A DNA stretch of 64,000 nucleotides from Sporosarcina sp. FSL K6-1508 (lineage in GTDB: Bacteria; Bacillota; Bacilli; Bacillales_A; Planococcaceae), in assembly GCF_038007465.1 (NCBI RefSeq), contig NZ_JBBOXF010000002.1, positions 62,001 to 126,000 of the forward strand. The letters run 5' to 3'. The translations under genes and the position numbers were made by a program. The notes under the pieces were generated by a model, which saw only the letters and a list, made by a program, of their open reading frames with translations, was not told the DNA's origin and made no database searches. This document shows positions 61,884 to 64,000 of the stretch, one piece after another. The number at the start of each line of letters is the position of its first letter. Within the stretch, counting starts at the first letter, position 1.

Positions 61884-62522
61884 TTAGAATTTAACCACTC
61901 GATATTGACGTTCTATCCATTGTTCCGGATAAACATATTGCGTATCATAAACTTTTCCGCGAGGATCATATTTTTGTTCTTGTTTAACCTTATACTTCTT
62001 ATACACATGTCTATACTCTAAACGATAATTTCCATTAGGATATTCTTGAGACATATAACCTACTGTTTCCGACCACGAATTAGTAACATCAAAACCAACT
62101 ACAGTTTCTAATGATTTTGATGGTATCTTAAGTGTACCTGAATATTTGTGAGCGACAGAACTAGAGTGAGATGCAGTTAATCTTCCTCCACTTACCGTAG
62201 AAGCTCCAGCATAGTACCATGACGGGCTATATGAAAGACCTACATAAGTTGAAGAAACACCATACCAATTTAATCTTCTTTCAAATGGAGAAATTAAATC
62301 ATCCTTTTGTTTAAAGAAAACCTCTGCACCCACTACTTCATCATCAAGAATCAAATCCGTAAAAGTATCAACAACTACTTCACCTTCTGCTAATCCAGAA
62401 TTAACATCAACATCTAATTCATTGTACTCACTTGCCGACGATTCTTTAGCGTGAACAAAAAACAGCGACAGTATAAACGCTACAGAACAAAAAATAGAAA
62501 GAAACTTTTTAGCATTTTTCAA
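61884..62522 (-). CDS. Secreted protein of unknown function
   Basis: 212 residues. A signal peptide (FLSIFCSVAFILSLFFVHA) with cleavage near ESSA is followed by a Tyr/Ser-rich beta domain (RLNWYGVSSTYVGLSYSPSWYYAG; YRLEYRHVYKKYKVKQEQ). GGGAGAAG precedes the ATG. No Cys in the mature part. No known family. Co-directional with a two-helix membrane protein. Confidence 0.6.
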   Translation of the reverse strand: MKNAKKFLSIFCSVAFILSLFFVHAKESSASEYNELDVDVNSGLAEGEVVVDTFTDLILDDEVVGAEVFFKQKDDLISPFERRLNWYGVSSTYVGLSYSPSWYYAGASTVSGGRLTASHSSSVAHKYSGTLKIPSKSLETVVGFDVTNSWSETVGYMSQEYPNGNYRLEYRHVYKKYKVKQEQKYDPRGKVYDTQYVYPEQWIERQYRVVKF

Positions 62523-62921
62523 TATCTTCTCTCCCTTAACTATTAATTTGTAATTCTATTGTGATTGTCTATTTGGAGTGATGTAAATAAACAATTGCAA
62601 TAAATCCATAATATCCCAAATGAGATAGGAAGTAAACATTTTCAACTCATTTCGAAGGGAAAACAATTTTTATCCTATATTTCCTCCTTTCTATGATATT
62701 ATTACAATATCACAAAGAATCTAATTTGTCTAAATTTCTCAAAAAAGGTTAAAAAGATGAATACTATGACAGAGTTTGAAAGTTTTTCTTTACGCTTAAT
62801 TTTTAATAGAAAGAAAGCGGCACTCTTTTCCCTGTTCATATGTAAATAAAATCTTAACATTTTCTATCCGATTTTAAGTAACTAATATTCCTTATTAAGT
62901 TATGAAACAAGGAGGATTCGA
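62523..62921. other. Intergenic region upstream of the AbrB-like gene
   Basis: Mostly AT-rich. A 30-codon ORF at 62757-62849 (MNTMTEFESFSLRL) has an AAAGG site but little else to support it. No clear promoter boxes could be settled. Confidence 0.3.
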
Positions 62922-63212
62922 ATGAAAAGCACTGGTATTGTACGGAAAGTAGACGAATTAGGAAGAATAGTAATGCCAAAAGAACTGAGAAAAACTTTGA
63001 AGATTGATGTAGGGACCCCTATTGAATTCTTTGTTGAAGAAGATCGCATTATTCTCCGAAAGTATTCACCAAATCGCGCTTGTTTCATTACTGGAGATAT
63101 TCTTCCTGATAATGTTGAATATCAAGGAGGCATCACATTAAGTCCGAAAGGCGCTGAACTATTAGTAGAGCAAATAAAAAGCAGCAAAAAAAGCGGCTCC
63201 TCCACAGATTGA
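62922..63212 (+). CDS. AbrB-family transcription regulator
   Basis: 96 residues. Residues 1-50 (STGIVRKVDELGRIVMPKELRKTLKID, then TPIEFFVEEDRIILRK) are a classic AbrB N-terminal DNA-binding domain, and the rest includes CFITGDILPDN. It is closer to chromosomal AbrB/Abh than the one at 24977-25255. AAGGAGG lies upstream. Ends in a terminator. May regulate the element's genes or interfere with host AbrB. Confidence 0.9.
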   Translation: MKSTGIVRKVDELGRIVMPKELRKTLKIDVGTPIEFFVEEDRIILRKYSPNRACFITGDILPDNVEYQGGITLSPKGAELLVEQIKSSKKSGSSTD

Positions 63213-63235
63213 ATTGTGGATAGGCCGCTTTTCTC
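63191..63235 (+). terminator. Terminator after the AbrB-like gene
   Basis: AGCGGC, TCCACA and their partners TGTGGA, GCCGCT form a two-part stem followed by TTTTCT. A similar stem (AGCGATC, CCACA / TGTGGA, GATCGC) recurs at 63573-63607. Confidence 0.6.
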
Positions 63236-63356
63236 TTTCGACAAAATACTATCTTTTTTTGGTGAAGAAATTAGTAGACGGGCTGTCCAATCACTAGTAG
63301 AACTAGTCCATATACTATGATAGCCGGCCAGCTTAGAAAACAGGAAGGAGAGATAT

Positions 63357-63521
63357 ATGTATTCAGAAAATCATAGTAAAAAAAAGCGTGTGAAGTTTAT
63401 TTGTGAATGTCGGGAAATTAAGTATGATGACAATTGCCATTATCATTACTGTAAACGTGAAGAAGAGTCCAAATGTCATTGTAAAAAATGTTCTTACAAA
63501 GAAACTAACGGTTATTGGTAA
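63357..63521 (+). CDS. 54-residue cysteine-rich small protein
   Basis: The ATG follows AAGGAGAG. The peptide contains ICECRE, NCHYHYC and CHCKKC, seven Cys plus His in 35 residues, consistent with one or two zinc sites. Ends before a terminator. Unknown family. Confidence 0.5.
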   Translation: MYSENHSKKKRVKFICECREIKYDDNCHYHYCKREEESKCHCKKCSYKETNGYW

Positions 63522-63572
63522 ACGTATGTAAGAGAGTAAAGTCCCGAAGTCGGCAAGACTTGTAATATTCAA

Positions 63573-63607
63573 AAGCGATCCGCCCACAGGTTGTGGATAG
63601 ATCGCAT
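63573..63607 (+). terminator. Terminator after the cysteine-rich gene
   Basis: AGCGATC-CCACAGG and TGTGGATAGATCGC form a stem ending in ATTTTTG. It also lies at the tail of the converging minus-strand gene. Confidence 0.55.
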
Positions 63608-63652
63608 TTTTGTTTAATTATCTATTTAATACAAGCATATACTATGTTTCTA

Positions 63653-63814
63653 TTAAACTTTTCGTACCATTTCTAATAGTGTTTTTGCAAGCATATGTTG
63701 TTCATCTTTAGATCCGGATTCCAAAAGATCCATTAACATTTTCAATTCCCTATTGCTGGGCTCTCCGTTTGCTAATCCCGTAGTTTTAGCACCCTTTTCA
63801 TCACTTAACCCCAT
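63653..63814 (-). CDS. Small acidic protein, 53 residues
   Basis: From the ATG at 63814, with TTAGGAGATAAC upstream; a longer frame to 63859 lacks a site. Sequence MGLSDEKGAKTTGLANGEPS then a helix (LMDLLESGSKDEQHMLAKTLLEMV). Unknown. Confidence 0.45.
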   Translation of the reverse strand: MGLSDEKGAKTTGLANGEPSNRELKMLMDLLESGSKDEQHMLAKTLLEMVRKV

Positions 63815-64000
63815 GTTATCTCCTAACTCAACTCTCTCTAAAAGCATGTAGATTAACACTCCCCTGATATTGTATAAACATAATTAATATTTGGTGTATA
63901 AAGCTTAGCGACAGAATCATTCGATTTCCACTATCTGCGGCAACCTTAACTTTCTTCCGCTCGTCCAACCTCTTGATTTTACTTTAACGAGGAAGGGGGG

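Noticed and set aside
1..64000. tRNA or rRNA genes
   Set aside because: No cloverleaf with a TTCRANNC arm and CCA-type end, and no rRNA-like block, was noticed by eye.

Overview
The window is low-GC DNA from a Firmicute, most likely a Bacillales member of the Bacillus/Lysinibacillus/Sporosarcina type. The grounds are strong AGGAGG ribosome sites, frequent TTG and GTG starts, AbrB-type regulators, a YvrJ-like protein and Gram-positive PrgI/VirB4-type conjugation genes. There are no rRNA, tRNA or core-metabolism genes. Partition, primase, conjugation, recombinase, defence and IS genes point to a large conjugative plasmid or an integrative conjugative element.

Layout. 1-4.6 kb: end of a ParA/MinD-like ATPase, a DUF4258 gene behind a structured leader, a DUF3854 primase-like gene and repeat-rich DNA that may be an origin. 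4.8-7.4 kb: defence island with an AbiH-like gene and a TIR plus caspase pair that looks like type IV Thoeris. 7.9-17.4 kb: type IV secretion operon (pilin-like, PrgI, accessory protein, VirB4, VirB6-like, lytic transglycosylase/M23 hydrolase, VirB8-like candidate). No relaxase or coupling protein is in the window. 17.4-26.7 kb: minus-strand accessory genes (homing-endonuclease-type repeats, membrane protein, tyrosine recombinase, nuclease-like protein, AbrB) around a 0.9 kb block of two iteron-like repeat families.

26.9-32.8 kb is rearranged. A SMC/SbcC-like ATPase gene and a GyrA-like gene are each broken into head-to-head inverted pieces. A 227-bp direct repeat carries the 3' end of a C5 methyltransferase, and TraX-like and secreted-protein genes lie between. 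The methyltransferase has a leader that matches the one before the DUF4258 gene. 33-36 kb holds regulators, one of them split by an amber codon.

36-44 kb is a long minus-strand cluster: Dam-like methylase, Ycf46 AAA ATPase, DUF1257 (Ycf35), DUF2997 peptide, radical SAM protein, NTF2-like membrane proteins and a nuclease lipoprotein. The Ycf46/Ycf35/DUF2997/radical-SAM set is a conserved cassette of unknown function and the best candidate here for an uncharacterised pathway. 44-46.7 kb carries small unknown proteins. 46.9-49.5 kb has a second tyrosine recombinase beside a RES-domain toxin-like gene. Decayed pieces of the same pair lie at 60.9-61.3 kb.

49.6-64 kb: a group II intron remnant, lipoprotein, amidase, a large wall-binding hydrolase, a sigma-like protein, a complete IS21-family element with a 5-bp target duplication, a GC-rich palindromic locus, a broken sigma factor with a YvrJ-like gene, secreted proteins, AbrB and small cysteine-rich proteins. 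All calls come from reading the sequence; no searches were run.
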